Shown one piece after another: positions 52,558-61,762 of a DNA stretch of 64,000 nucleotides. Origin of the DNA: Nostoc parmelioides FACHB-3921 (GTDB taxonomy: Bacteria; Cyanobacteriota; Cyanobacteriia; Cyanobacteriales; Nostocaceae); the NCBI RefSeq assembly GCF_014696625.1, contig NZ_JACJQL010000021.1, positions 46,960 through 110,959 of the forward strand, in the 5' to 3' direction. The translations under genes and the position numbers were made by a program. The notes under the pieces were generated by a model. It was not told where the DNA came from, did no database searches, and saw only the letters and a program-made list of their open reading frames with translations. Numbering within the stretch: the first letter of the stretch is position 1; each line of letters opens with the position of its first letter.

Positions 52558-55500
52558 TCAATTTAACCCGGAACAGGTGAAAGCTGCCCAATAATAAGGA
52601 TGAGAGAAAGGTTTAGATTCTCGACAAAAAAGTTCTAAATCTTTTTTTGCTTGATAAATCAATTTTCCGATTTTGTCGTATTTTTTGTATTCTTCATTGC
52701 ATTGTTCATATAATAGGGAACTATGTGGATGACTATCCCGTTCTTTTTGAATTTTTTTACGCAGCGTGTCAGTTTCCTTGAGTTTCTGTGTCAAAAAATA
52801 ACTTAACTTAGGTTTGTAAATAGTAGTAAGAGTTTCACCAGTAAGGGTACGCAGTTCAAATTGAGCTTGTCTGATTGATTGCAGTCGCTTGTTTCCCTGA
52901 TGTCGGGATTGATAGTAAAATACTGAAAAGAGTGCTGTTGCCAAGTCATTTACTGCCCAGAGTGTACTGATAACACTTTTAGCACCAGCACAAAGGAAAG
53001 CTGTTGAAAAAGTGAGAATATCGTCAGTTATTTCAGTCACACTTAAACCAGTTTCACAGCAAGATAGAAATACATCTTCTAACTGAGGATTGCGCCAACT
53101 TGGAGTTAATAACTGACTTAATGTAATACAGCCATCTCCTAAAAATAATGCGGATTCTAGAGGATTATCGAGCCGCGAGCGCGCATGATGACTAGAATGA
53201 ATTATTTGGACTTTTTGTATCAGTTGACGATAGTTGCTGACACTAGCTTCTTGACTACCTTTTAAACGTTGATTATTGGGAATATTATATAAATTTGCTA
53301 GTTGTTCTCCTTCCCAACTAGCGTAGGGTAAATCTTCAGTAGCATCTTCAACAATACCGTAATTCATAATATTACTTACTGTGGGGCGGTTGTGACAAAA
53401 TTCTAAAATTTGGCAGCTAGGAACATAACGAATGAGAAATTTATCTCCCAAATATTGATTTTCTCCAATTGGTAAAGCTGCAAAAGGAATTTGATGTAAT
53501 GCCAGATGAGGAATAAGAATCAATTCATCAATATTTTTCAGATGTTGTGCAATTAAATCATTTAACTTTAAGACTTCAGCTAGTTCTGCTATTAAAAAAC
53601 TAAATTGCTCTTTCCAGGTATCTTTGTGATGAACATATTGCCCTAACCAGTGAGTTAAAATCGATTCTTGTAAAGTCTCAAATCCTAAGTCAGTGCAAGT
53701 GTGCAAAGTAATTTGACTCTGCCGGATGATAAAGATATGAGTGTCATTCGAGGTAGTATAAAAGCTCAGAATAGCTGTGGTGGGTAGGTCAATTAACTGC
53801 TGTATGGATGATAAATTCATAGGGCTTACTTGAATTTGACCAGCCAGGACAGGATCTAGACGGCGCATTTGTTCCCAAATTTGCTGTTTGTCAGCTTCCA
53901 AATCTGCAATTATTTTGTTATGAGCTTCGATAGCAGCACGGTTCTGTGGGCTTTTACCGAGTTTACTACCATCAAAGTTATTGCTATTATTATAGTGTCT
54001 TAGTTCATTATCAATTTGCCGTTGTATAGCTTCAAAATCTTGTAAATACTGTTGAATTTCAGCAGGAATTTCACCATCTGAATAAAGGTCATTACTTGCC
54101 ATTAAATCTACGAGTCGTTTTGAGCGAGAACGTTCGACATATTCAATAGCTTTATTCAGTTGTTTATTATTAATACAAGCTTGCACCATATTTTCATAAA
54201 CATGGAGAGAATCAGCTAAGATTTCTTGACGGCGTGATTCTGAACTTGCCCAAGTGCGACTGGTTTCTACAGCTTCAATTGCCACACTATAGCCCCTAAT
54301 CGCTTCAGCCCAATCACCAATTATAAAAGCAGTGTTTCCCAGGGTTTGTCCTACTTTTAGGCATTCATTAGGGAAAGCGGTGGGAGTGAAGATTTTTAAA
54401 GCTGAACGATAACAGCTAATCGCTGCTTCTATTTGCTCTTGTTCTAAGAAGACATTTCCTAAATTCATCTGAGCCATAGCCCACTGTCGCGGAAATTCTT
54501 CTTTGGTTAAGACTTGTAAAGCTGATTGATGAGCAGCGATCGCCTTTTCTAAATTTTCGCGCCTATCCCCATGAATTCGGTGAAGATAGGCATTAGCTAA
54601 ATTCATGTGTACTTCTGCCCAACCTTGGGGGAAGGCTGCTTTTGTGTAGACTTGTAAAGCAGATTGATTAGCAGCGATCGCCATTTCCACATTTTCTGCT
54701 GCATCACCTCTGAGTCTCTGACGATAAGCAGAGCCAATGTTGAATTGAGTTTGCGCCCAAAGTTCCGGGAAGTCTTCACGAGTACGAATGGAAAGAGCAT
54801 TTTGATAACAAGCGATCGCTTTTTCTAAATTCTCAGCCTTGTCACCGAGAATGCGTTGGCTTTGCCCGTCGCAGGCATCGCGGTAAACAATGCCTAGATT
54901 GTTTTGTACTTGCGCCCATTGTTCAGGATCTTGATCGCGTGTGAAAACCCGCATCGCAGCTTCACCAGCCTGGATTGCTAGTTCCGCATTTTCCACCTGA
55001 TCGCCACGAATCCTAAAACCATAAGCAATAACCAAACTATTTTGAATTGTTGCCCAGAGTTCGGGAAACTGTTCACAGTTACACACTTGCAAAGCATTGT
55101 GTAAGTAAGAAAGTGATTGTTCCAGGTTTTCTGCTTGCTCACCCTTGATTCGACGGTGGTAAGCATTGCCCAGCATACTTTGACACAGACACCATGCTTC
55201 TGGTGAATCTTCGTAAGTCAATACTTTAGAAGCAAGTTCATACCCTGTAATGGCAATCTCTAAATTATTCGCCTCATTACCGTGTCGAAATTCTTTAATC
55301 AGAAGGCTCAAACCTACAAGGCTTGCAGCAAGGTCTTGTGCATATTCTGGCGGTGCTTCAGACAGCATAGCTTCTGTCTTCAAACGCAATACAGTCGCAA
55401 AGCGTTCATCAAGTTTGTGTTTATTTGCTTCCAGTAATGGATATACAACAGCTTTAGGATTGTCTAGGTTCTTGAAAACTGCTTCAAATAGCTGAATCTG

Positions 55501-57444
55501 AAATAGTTCGCGGCTCGCATCTTCAATCTGTTCCCATTGTTCAGGAAAATCTTTCTTAGTAAAAACACTAGCCGCTACCTCATAACCTGTAGCAGCAATT
55601 CTTAAGTTAATTGCTGTATCGCCTTGGGGAAACTCCCGAATTAAATTGCTAAAACTTAAAGTAGTTGCAGCAAGTTGAATGGCTTGCCCTGATGTCATCT
55701 CTTTGCAAACATCCTCAAGCCTTTGCAAGTAATGAACAAATTGTTCGTCTAATTGATTCAGGTTATTTTCTAGTATTTGATATACAGCTTGTGAGTCACC
55801 ATTGCTTTCGCTTGTTGCTTGTAATACCTGTTCAAGAAATTGCGAATTTAAGGAAATTTGTTGAATTTCCTTACTATCTAAAAGATTTAAAAGGTGTTGA
55901 TAACCAGAACGTTCGGCATACTCCCTGGCTTTATCTCGTTGCCCATTAGTAATGCAAAATACCACCATATTTGTGTAGGCAAGTATCTCTTCTGGAATTT
56001 CTTGTTTATGAGAAATACCTGCCCAAAGTCGGCTTTGATCAACAGCTTCAATGGCAACGGCATAACCTGCAAAAGCTTCTGTTTTCATGCCAGCAGCCAA
56101 GGCTGTTTTACCTAAAATTAATCCGGTTTGTATGCAATCTCTGGGGTAATCGGTAGGAGTGAACACTTGCAAAGCAGCGTGGAGACAGTCAAGTGCCTCA
56201 GTAAATTGACTGGCTTCATAATAGGCATTCCCCAGATTGCTTTTTGCTCTTGCCCATCGTTCAGGATAAACAGAAATAGTGTAAACTTCTAGGGCATTAA
56301 TATATGCTGAAATTGCCTTTTCTAAATTTTGTTGTTTATTGCCTAGAATCCTTCGAGTATAGGCAGTACCAAGGGTAAATTGACTACTAGCCCAATAATA
56401 GGGTGATGTGGAACGGGTACGTACTTGTAGTGCTACTTGATAGCAAGCGATCGCCTTTTCTAAATTCTGTGCTTCGTCGCCTTGAATTCTAACAAGGTAG
56501 GCATTCCCCAAATTATTTTGAAGGCTACCCCAAAGTTCAGAAAGTTGAGCGCGGTTAACAAATTTTAAAGCAGTTTCATAGCAGGCAATTGACTTTTCTA
56601 TGTTTTCAGCTTTGTCTCCTGTAATTCTGTCTGTATAGACAAGGCCGAGATTATTTTGTAGTGTTGCCCATTGTTGGAGAAAACTGTCACGGGTGTAGAT
56701 AAGTAGTGCATTATTACAAGCAGCAATTGCCTTTTCTTGATTATCGGCGCGATTTCCTCGTATTCGATTACGGTAGGCTGGTGCTAAATTTAATTGGATA
56801 TTAGCCCAAATTTGTGGGACAACATCAGGAATAAAAATCTTGGCAACTGCTTCTAAACCTGTAATTACAATTTCCAGGTTAATTGCCCTGTTCCCCAAGG
56901 GAAACTGCCAAAGCAACGTACAGAAATCTATCAGGAATAATCCTAGTGATAATTGTTCTTTTTTTGACTCGCTGCTAATAAGCGTTAAGTTTATCCAACT
57001 ACAAAACTGTTCATAAAAATTATCATTGAGTTGATCTAAGTTAGCTTGAAGTAGGCTGTAAACGGCTTGTGGGTTGCTTTTATTTTGTGCGATGCCTGCG
57101 GCGGGCGTAGCCATCGCCCACAAGATTTCATCTAAGAAAGCTGGAGGTCTAATAAAATTGGCTGTTGCTGAAGGCTCATCTCTATATAATTCCAGTTCTT
57201 CAACTAGCCAATGGGCTAAATTTCTCAAAAAGTAAGCAGAACGAATATCTCCTTGATTAAACCGGATTTGAGCTACCATTTCCAAAGTTTCTACGAACCC
57301 AGCATCAACCAAGTATGCGTGTTTCCTGAGAATCTTCATTTCTCTGCCATGAGCACAGTTGAGTAGCTGTTTAATCAGTCTGAAATAAGCTTTTTGGCGT
57401 TGAGTAAAATCTGGTGATTTCTGAGAACCGAAGCCTTTCGCCAT
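52558..57444 (-). CDS. CHAT protease with multiple TPR arrays
   Basis: Protein of 1628 residues from ATG 57444 (MAKGFGSQKSPDF); a start at 57513 would overlap the upstream gene. The C-terminus is a CHAT (caspase-like) domain with the catalytic His in IHSSHHARS and Cys in LSCCETG, so it is probably an active protease. The body is TPR arrays of the LGNAYxxRIxGDxAENLEKAIACYQ type. A block beginning xPQAVYxLLQANLxQL...GxxAINLEIAITGYE occurs three times, and a linker of the type GYxVAIEAVxxSRxWA...YxERSxxxxLxxLL twice, so the gene grew by internal duplication. In-frame short repeats add residues at 57088-57117 and 54853-54883. It belongs to an operon with DUF1822 and a sigma-like gene. CHAT proteins with TPRs are known activators or executioners in gasdermin, Craspase and cell-death systems. 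Confidence 0.9.
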   Translation of the reverse strand: MAKGFGSQKSPDFTQRQKAYFRLIKQLLNCAHGREMKILRKHAYLVDAGFVETLEMVAQIRFNQGDIRSAYFLRNLAHWLVEELELYRDEPSATANFIRPPAFLDEILWAMATPAAGIAQNKSNPQAVYSLLQANLDQLNDNFYEQFCSWINLTLISSESKKEQLSLGLFLIDFCTLLWQFPLGNRAINLEIVITGLEAVAKIFIPDVVPQIWANIQLNLAPAYRNRIRGNRADNQEKAIAACNNALLIYTRDSFLQQWATLQNNLGLVYTDRITGDKAENIEKSIACYETALKFVNRAQLSELWGSLQNNLGNAYLVRIQGDEAQNLEKAIACYQVALQVRTRSTSPYYWASSQFTLGTAYTRRILGNKQQNLEKAISAYINALEVYTISVYPERWARAKSNLGNAYYEASQFTEALDCLHAALQVFTPTDYPRDCIQTGLILGKTALAAGMKTEAFAGYAVAIEAVDQSRLWAGISHKQEIPEEILAYTNMVVFCITNGQRDKAREYAERSGYQHLLNLLDSKEIQQISLNSQFLEQVLQATSESNGDSQAVYQILENNLNQLDEQFVHYLQRLEDVCKEMTSGQAIQLAATTLSFSNLIREFPQGDTAINLRIAATGYEVAASVFTKKDFPEQWEQIEDASRELFQIQLFEAVFKNLDNPKAVVYPLLEANKHKLDERFATVLRLKTEAMLSEAPPEYAQDLAASLVGLSLLIKEFRHGNEANNLEIAITGYELASKVLTYEDSPEAWCLCQSMLGNAYHRRIKGEQAENLEQSLSYLHNALQVCNCEQFPELWATIQNSLVIAYGFRIRGDQVENAELAIQAGEAAMRVFTRDQDPEQWAQVQNNLGIVYRDACDGQSQRILGDKAENLEKAIACYQNALSIRTREDFPELWAQTQFNIGSAYRQRLRGDAAENVEMAIAANQSALQVYTKAAFPQGWAEVHMNLANAYLHRIHGDRRENLEKAIAAHQSALQVLTKEEFPRQWAMAQMNLGNVFLEQEQIEAAISCYRSALKIFTPTAFPNECLKVGQTLGNTAFIIGDWAEAIRGYSVAIEAVETSRTWASSESRRQEILADSLHVYENMVQACINNKQLNKAIEYVERSRSKRLVDLMASNDLYSDGEIPAEIQQYLQDFEAIQRQIDNELRHYNNSNNFDGSKLGKSPQNRAAIEAHNKIIADLEADKQQIWEQMRRLDPVLAGQIQVSPMNLSSIQQLIDLPTTAILSFYTTSNDTHIFIIRQSQITLHTCTDLGFETLQESILTHWLGQYVHHKDTWKEQFSFLIAELAEVLKLNDLIAQHLKNIDELILIPHLALHQIPFAALPIGENQYLGDKFLIRYVPSCQILEFCHNRPTVSNIMNYGIVEDATEDLPYASWEGEQLANLYNIPNNQRLKGSQEASVSNYRQLIQKVQIIHSSHHARSRLDNPLESALFLGDGCITLSQLLTPSWRNPQLEDVFLSCCETGLSVTEITDDILTFSTAFLCAGAKSVISTLWAVNDLATALFSVFYYQSRHQGNKRLQSIRQAQFELRTLTGETLTTIYKPKLSYFLTQKLKETDTLRKKIQKERDSHPHSSLLYEQCNEEYKKYDKIGKLIYQAKKDLELFCRESKPFSHPYYWAAFTCSGLN

Positions 57445-57494
57445 GACAATTAAATGTTTTGGGTGATTATATACATCATTCCCTGCCCCAAAAA

Positions 57495-58253
57495 CTACGC
57501 AACATTTCCCCAAATTTGGGCTAATTTCTCCAATAGCATTTCGGCTAAATCTTGTAATTCGCTATCATCTTGCTGGGTTATTTCACGGGTAGCACCAACA
57601 GCAAGAGTATCTCCAGCTAATATTTCCCCTCCGGCGTACCGCCACTCAAATTCATCGCCAGTCCGGTAAAGAAGCTCAAATTTTGCCACAATCTCTGATA
57701 AAGGTTTATTGTCTAATACAGAACGTACTTTTACTGCCACTGAGTCATCAGTTTGTAGAAAAGCGATCGCTTCTTCAAGACGAGTGATTTGCTCAATCAA
57801 AGCATCAATAGGTTGGAGTTGTGACACTTCTAACTGTGCAGGCGGATTTACTTCATCAAAGGCAGGTGCAAATCCCAATAGTTGTACTGAATCTAGGCTT
57901 TCCTGAAACTGTATAGCTACATAACCAATCCGATTTTCGCTAGTGCCTGGTAATAATATGACAGTTTCTTGGGGTAAAACTGGACGGCATTCTAAAGTTC
58001 CCACATTTGGAATTACCAAATCAGCTGCATTCGATAAAGCTGCTTTTACTGGATTCCAACAATCTGATTCCTGAAAGTTTGTTGGTATTTGCAACCATTT
58101 TAAATAACTATGAACTGCGTAAACTGCTAACGCATTCAAATAAACTCGCTTACCTTTTTCTACTGTGCTTTGTTGAGCCGCTAAATGTCTGGCTCTAGAA
58201 TGAATTTCTAAATCTAGCGGAACCATTAATAAAGGGGAAGTTGTGCTACTCAT
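57495..58253 (-). CDS. DUF1822 family protein
   Basis: Protein of 252 residues of the cyanobacterial DUF1822 family (LEIHSRARHLAAQQSTVEKGKR at the N-terminus, YLNALAVYAVHSYLKWL, GYVAIQFQESLDSVQLLGF). No catalytic motif is known. It starts 4 bp inside the sigma-like gene and ends 51 bp before the CHAT gene, forming one operon. DUF1822 genes occur repeatedly beside sigma-like and CHAT-TPR genes, so it may be an adaptor or partner of the protease. Confidence 0.82.
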   Translation of the reverse strand: MSSTTSPLLMVPLDLEIHSRARHLAAQQSTVEKGKRVYLNALAVYAVHSYLKWLQIPTNFQESDCWNPVKAALSNAADLVIPNVGTLECRPVLPQETVILLPGTSENRIGYVAIQFQESLDSVQLLGFAPAFDEVNPPAQLEVSQLQPIDALIEQITRLEEAIAFLQTDDSVAVKVRSVLDNKPLSEIVAKFELLYRTGDEFEWRYAGGEILAGDTLAVGATREITQQDDSELQDLAEMLLEKLAQIWGNVA

Positions 58254-58945
58254 AACGATTGCTCCTGTTTATATCCCAAATTTTCAGCAATTTTTTTCAG
58301 CATCGGTTTGCAATTTCTGTTCCAATGCGAATTAACAGTTGTGTAAGGAATGCTCAAGTCTCGCGCTATATCTGCAACTTTGTCAGGTGGTTCTTTGAGT
58401 ACTAATCGTTGGCTGAGGAATTGGCAATTACACTCAACACAAGAACGAGGATAACTATTTTTGAGCTTTTCTTCGGGATCTTGCTCAATATAATGCTCTA
58501 ATTGAAGACCAATTCGTTGGTTATTTTCTCGCTGAGAATTTTCAATTAGACTATCCAAACCACTCAAAGTAGAATTGGGTAATTTATCCAGCAGAGTTAT
58601 TTCCCCAAAATCTGAGGCTATGGGAGCATCTAAGCTGAGTGGAGCATTTTTATCTGGAGAGTATAAATCTTGAATCCGCCAGCGAAGGTAACTGTTAACC
58701 CATCTCACCAAACTTTCTGCAACCGAGTCAGAATTAGGCTCAAATTCAGAAATATTATTGCTAATCCACTTGAATGTAAGGTTTAGAGCTTCTGGATAAT
58801 CAGGATGAGAGGATTTGCGTAATCCTGGAAATTGCTGGATTTCAAGTAGTAATCGATTCATGGCCAATCGCCATTGTCGGCTCTTAGGTACGTGTTGACG
58901 TATCTGCGTAATTAGACCGATCAACTGTTGCTCTAGATCATCCAT
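58250..58945 (-). CDS. sigma-70-like regulator of the CHAT operon
   Basis: Protein of 231 residues. The C-terminal helix-turn-helix (PPDKVADIARDLSIPYTTVN) resembles sigma region 4. Region 2-like features are weak (LVRWVNSYLRWRIQDLYSP). Two Cys pairs lie in SCVECNCQF. The family is the divergent, sigma-like set of cyanobacteria associated with DUF1822 genes. Whether it binds core polymerase is unknown. It is the first gene of the operon, with a 4-bp overlap into DUF1822. Confidence 0.78.
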   Translation of the reverse strand: MDDLEQQLIGLITQIRQHVPKSRQWRLAMNRLLLEIQQFPGLRKSSHPDYPEALNLTFKWISNNISEFEPNSDSVAESLVRWVNSYLRWRIQDLYSPDKNAPLSLDAPIASDFGEITLLDKLPNSTLSGLDSLIENSQRENNQRIGLQLEHYIEQDPEEKLKNSYPRSCVECNCQFLSQRLVLKEPPDKVADIARDLSIPYTTVNSHWNRNCKPMLKKIAENLGYKQEQSL

Positions 58946-59070
58946 GCCACTTTTTTAATAGGCGGTTTTTGCGATCGCTATTATGGCATTTGGCTAGAAG
59001 CTTACACCTATAACGATATCTAATAATTTTCGGGGGCATCTTTTCACAAAATTCAACTGGATGGTTGTTC

Positions 59071-59331
59071 TTAGGAAGTTTTATTTGCCAGATCAAAAAG
59101 ATTTCTTAACCGTGGAGGTAACAGACTGTTACCACGAGAATTATTGCAACTGAAACAAGCCAAACGCAAATTCGAGAGACTATTAGATCCACCCAGGCTC
59201 TTGGGAACCAAGTGTTCAATGGTTCTTTCCGATTTGGTCATTTGCTTACCACACCAGCAACAATGGTTTCCATACATTTGTAGTAGTTGGTGTCTCTTGC
59301 GACGCTTAGAGGCTGGAGACATATTAGCCAT
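59071..59331 (-). CDS. small HNH endonuclease
   Basis: Protein of 86 residues that is one HNH domain: CCWCGKQM zinc pair, TIEHLVPKSLGG with the catalytic His, then LRLACFSCNNSRGN with the second pair and the conserved Asn. All zinc and active-site residues are present. No RNA-guide or intron partner is attached. It is adjacent to a possible structured RNA at 59477-59700. Confidence 0.9.
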   Translation of the reverse strand: MANMSPASKRRKRHQLLQMYGNHCCWCGKQMTKSERTIEHLVPKSLGGSNSLSNLRLACFSCNNSRGNSLLPPRLRNLFDLANKTS

Positions 59332-59476
59332 AATTCAGCTGCCTGAGTTTCAAGGTTTGAAGGTGTTCACTTGCTTAACAGGGCAGTATTAAAAAATGAC
59401 GCAAAATTTTTAAGGGCGTTTTAAAAAGCAGAAACTATAGCAGTTCTCGTTTGGATGCAACGGTAGCTTATTGGTG

Positions 59477-59700
59477 TCAACTCAACCTTAAAAATGCGGT
59501 TAGAAACCGCACGCCAGTCGGCTCAAGCCGAGCCAACCACTTGCCGGGGGAACCTCCATTGTGGGGACTGGAGTAGGAAACCATGCACGGCAGTTCCTCC
59601 ACGAGAAAACCTCCAAAATCAGACTGCCGATCTGCGCTAACACTACGGTGCTCGCTCGTTACACAAACAAAACTTCCCTCCAGGTAAGGGATTAGAACCA
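59477..59700 (-). ncRNA. possible structured RNA or insertion-sequence end (TnpB-type omega RNA relic)
   Basis: The 59332-59781 gap contains two adjacent perfect hairpins, GCGGTT-AGA-AACCGC (about 59496-59510) and TCGGCT-CA-AGCCGA (about 59518-59531), followed by a G/C-rich block (CTTGCCGGGGGAACCTCC...) unlike the AT-rich surroundings. On the minus strand the hairpins come last and are followed by a T-run (ATTTTTAAGG). This resembles the 3' part of the RNA that accompanies IS605/IS607-type tnpB, but no tnpB is left. A 74-codon frame here has no family features. Confidence 0.4.
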
Positions 59701-59781
59701 ACAGAGCGTTCTGATTATTTTGTAACTGAAAGCTAAAATTTTAATAATGTAGGGGTATATCTGACGAAGCAATGCAGGGAA

Positions 59782-60300
59782 ATGAGCGAACTATATAAGG
59801 CTGGAATCATTGAGGTAACAGAAGCAGAAGACGAAGATGAGGATGAAGATTTATTTGAAGTTGCGGTACATTTTGACGGCGATATTTTTCTTCCCAGCGT
59901 TGTTTTTGAAGGCAAAGACCACGCATTGAGGCAAGCTAAAAAACTTTATGATTGGCTAGAAGCTAATCCAAAAGAAATTAAGGGTGAGCGACTACGTTGG
60001 CAATCATTCACAGTTAATCGCGAATCTTTAAGAGAATATCCAGCTTGCTATTTACCTTACTACTACTCAAGATATGAGCAAAGTTTAGAAGTTTCAATTT
60101 TTGAGCGAGACCAAGAAGCCATTGCTTATGGTTGGTTGAGTGCTGAACCTTTACCTTACTATGTGGATAAAGAAGATAGTTTGGTAGTTCTTGGAGACAT
60201 TTCAGATGATGCTGTGCTTGCTGGTTGGCATAAAGCTATTGATATACGCATTCACATTTACTCTTTTATCTACCAGTCAAATAGCAGTCACAAGCTTTAA
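59782..60300 (+). CDS. hypothetical acidic protein, first gene of an acetyltransferase operon
   Basis: Protein of 172 residues, family not recognised. An acidic run (TEAEDEDEDEDLFEV) lies at about 12-27, followed by beta strands and helices (VVFEGKDHALRQAKKLYDWLEANP) and a Tyr-rich middle (CYLPYYYSRYEQS). No signal or membrane segment. GAGGTAAC-like ribosome sites are absent and the start ATG follows AGGGAA. It lies 27 bp before the GNAT gene and is probably co-transcribed. Confidence 0.7.
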   Translation: MSELYKAGIIEVTEAEDEDEDEDLFEVAVHFDGDIFLPSVVFEGKDHALRQAKKLYDWLEANPKEIKGERLRWQSFTVNRESLREYPACYLPYYYSRYEQSLEVSIFERDQEAIAYGWLSAEPLPYYVDKEDSLVVLGDISDDAVLAGWHKAIDIRIHIYSFIYQSNSSHKL

Positions 60301-60327
60301 TAATCAGTTGACAATTAGGAGCTTTAG

Positions 60328-60891
60328 GTGCAGCGAAAAATTTCATTAAAAAGAGGTAGCGATAACACATCTGTTGAAGCCTATCTGGTAGATTTAGGAC
60401 AAAAAAATGTTGATGATTATGTCAATGATTGGGTCGAAAAGTTAAGGTTATTTACTCAAGAAGATAAATACTGGGACTGGATATTTAAATTAAGATATAT
60501 TGCTAATCAAGCAAATCTTGAAGGTTATGCAGTTGAGTGCGAAAACAAAACTCAAGGATTAATGATAATAGAAACACAAATGCACGGTTCCCGGTTGAAT
60601 ATTGGTAAGAGACTAGTTTATGTTGATGGTATTGCAACTGCCCCCACTAACCGAATTGAAATTCAGCGTCCGCCTCAATTCAAAGGTGTTGGTCAAGCAC
60701 TGTTAAATTTCGCCAGAATTAGAAGTGTTGAGCTAGGGTATGAAGGTAGAGTTGGGTTGCATTCTTTACCAAGGTCTGTAGGATTTTACGAAAAACAAAA
60801 TATGTTTAACTGCGGGACTGAAGAAGAATACGATAATTTGGTTTACTTTGAGTATGGTGTATTGAGACGAAAATCAGGTGAAAATTTATGA
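60328..60891 (+). CDS. GNAT-like N-acetyltransferase
   Basis: Protein of 187 residues starting with GTG (TTAGGAGC about 8 bp upstream). The acetyl-CoA binding motif A is RPPQFKGVGQALLNFARIRS (about 111-130), close to the Q/RxxGxG/A pattern, followed by GYEGRVGLHSLPRSVGFYEK with the usual terminal Tyr. The substrate is unknown. It overlaps the next gene by 4 bp. Some GNATs of this length are tRNA-acetylating toxins, but the partner is not a ribbon-helix-helix antitoxin, so a toxin role is not supported. Confidence 0.72.
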   Translation: MQRKISLKRGSDNTSVEAYLVDLGQKNVDDYVNDWVEKLRLFTQEDKYWDWIFKLRYIANQANLEGYAVECENKTQGLMIIETQMHGSRLNIGKRLVYVDGIATAPTNRIEIQRPPQFKGVGQALLNFARIRSVELGYEGRVGLHSLPRSVGFYEKQNMFNCGTEEEYDNLVYFEYGVLRRKSGENL

Positions 60892-61427
60892 ATCATCAAC
60901 AGCAAAGTAATAATTCTCAGGTGAATGAGCCAGTAACAACCCAAGAAGCTATAGATTTACTTTTTGGTGAAGGATGGCTCGATGAAGCTGTTCGTATCGA
61001 AGATGAAGCCAATTGCACTATTGGTGCTGGTTTGGATTGGGGTAATGCACTACCACCTTTAATGCTTAACCTTCCTTTATTTGGTCGCCTATCAACGCTG
61101 CGTGTATCACTTAACCGTGAAATCAGGCTAATAATTGAAACATGGGATTTAGGTGTAGGTACAAAAGCGGCAACGGAGACTGCAAGAAGACGCATAAAAG
61201 AACGGTTGCTATCTCCTGAGCCTGAGCTATTACCTTACTTAGAAGCCACCCTGCTGCAAGATGATTTATACGGTGAAGAGTTTATATCTAACCGCGAAGC
61301 ACTCAAATCGCTACTTGCAGTACTGCTTACTGATTCTGATAGAGCAGAAATTGCAGAGACAGCTGCTAATTCAATACGCGCACAAGTTATGTCGCGGGTG
61401 AATTTTTCCGAAAAACTTTCTGCTTAA
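60888..61427 (+). CDS. hypothetical protein, third gene of the acetyltransferase operon
   Basis: Protein of 179 residues, family not recognised, ATGA overlap with the GNAT gene. The N-terminal 20 residues are Asn/Gln-rich. The rest is predicted helical with one strand pair (PLFGRLSTLRVSLNREIRLIIETWDLG). No cysteine cluster, membrane segment or catalytic motif. Tight coupling suggests it works with the acetyltransferase, as substrate or regulator. Confidence 0.75.
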   Translation: MNHQQQSNNSQVNEPVTTQEAIDLLFGEGWLDEAVRIEDEANCTIGAGLDWGNALPPLMLNLPLFGRLSTLRVSLNREIRLIIETWDLGVGTKAATETARRRIKERLLSPEPELLPYLEATLLQDDLYGEEFISNREALKSLLAVLLTDSDRAEIAETAANSIRAQVMSRVNFSEKLSA

Positions 61428-61762
61428 ATACTCAATATAAAAACAATAATATTGCATCAAATTAAATCAAATTCATCAAAGGGGCAACCGCAAGAGTAAT
61501 AGGTACTTTGTGTGCGTCAATCATTAGCTTGCTCCGCTAGAAATCCATACCAATATCAAAGACTTATATTTTATTTTTTGGCGTAACTTGCGTTATTCAA
61601 TTACAATAATCAGTGCATATCTATTCTTTTTTAAAAGTTAAGAGTCCCTTAACTAAGCAAATAAATTTATAAACCAAACTGAATATAAAAAATTAAGTAT
61701 ATTATGATAAACATTAACGATATAATCAAAATTATTTTTGTGTAACCCAAAAGGACTGATTA
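61428..61762. other. intergenic with GTTAAG/CTTAAC inverted repeat
   Basis: AT-rich gap without a gene. AAAAGTTAAG (61633-61642) and CTTAACT (61648-61654) form an inverted repeat 5 bp apart that resembles the arms of the conserved promoter family further upstream. The TATCGAC box and 18-bp spacing are missing here; TTTATAAA follows at about 61666-61673. Confidence 0.45.

Noticed and set aside
52558..57444. Several short frames on both strands within the CHAT-TPR gene
   Set aside because: Shadows of TPR repeats; none has a start context or independent family match.
880..58980. Many GCGATCGC palindromes as possible operators or terminators
   Set aside because: HIP1 octamers are ubiquitous in cyanobacterial genomes and are not specific signals here.
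59477..59701. 74-codon minus-strand frame in the G/C-rich island
   Set aside because: The codons run through perfect hairpins and the product has no domain; a structured RNA or IS end explains the sequence better.
60328..61427. GNAT plus downstream gene as a toxin-antitoxin pair
   Set aside because: The partner lacks a ribbon-helix-helix or other antitoxin DNA-binding domain and the gene order (three genes) is not typical.
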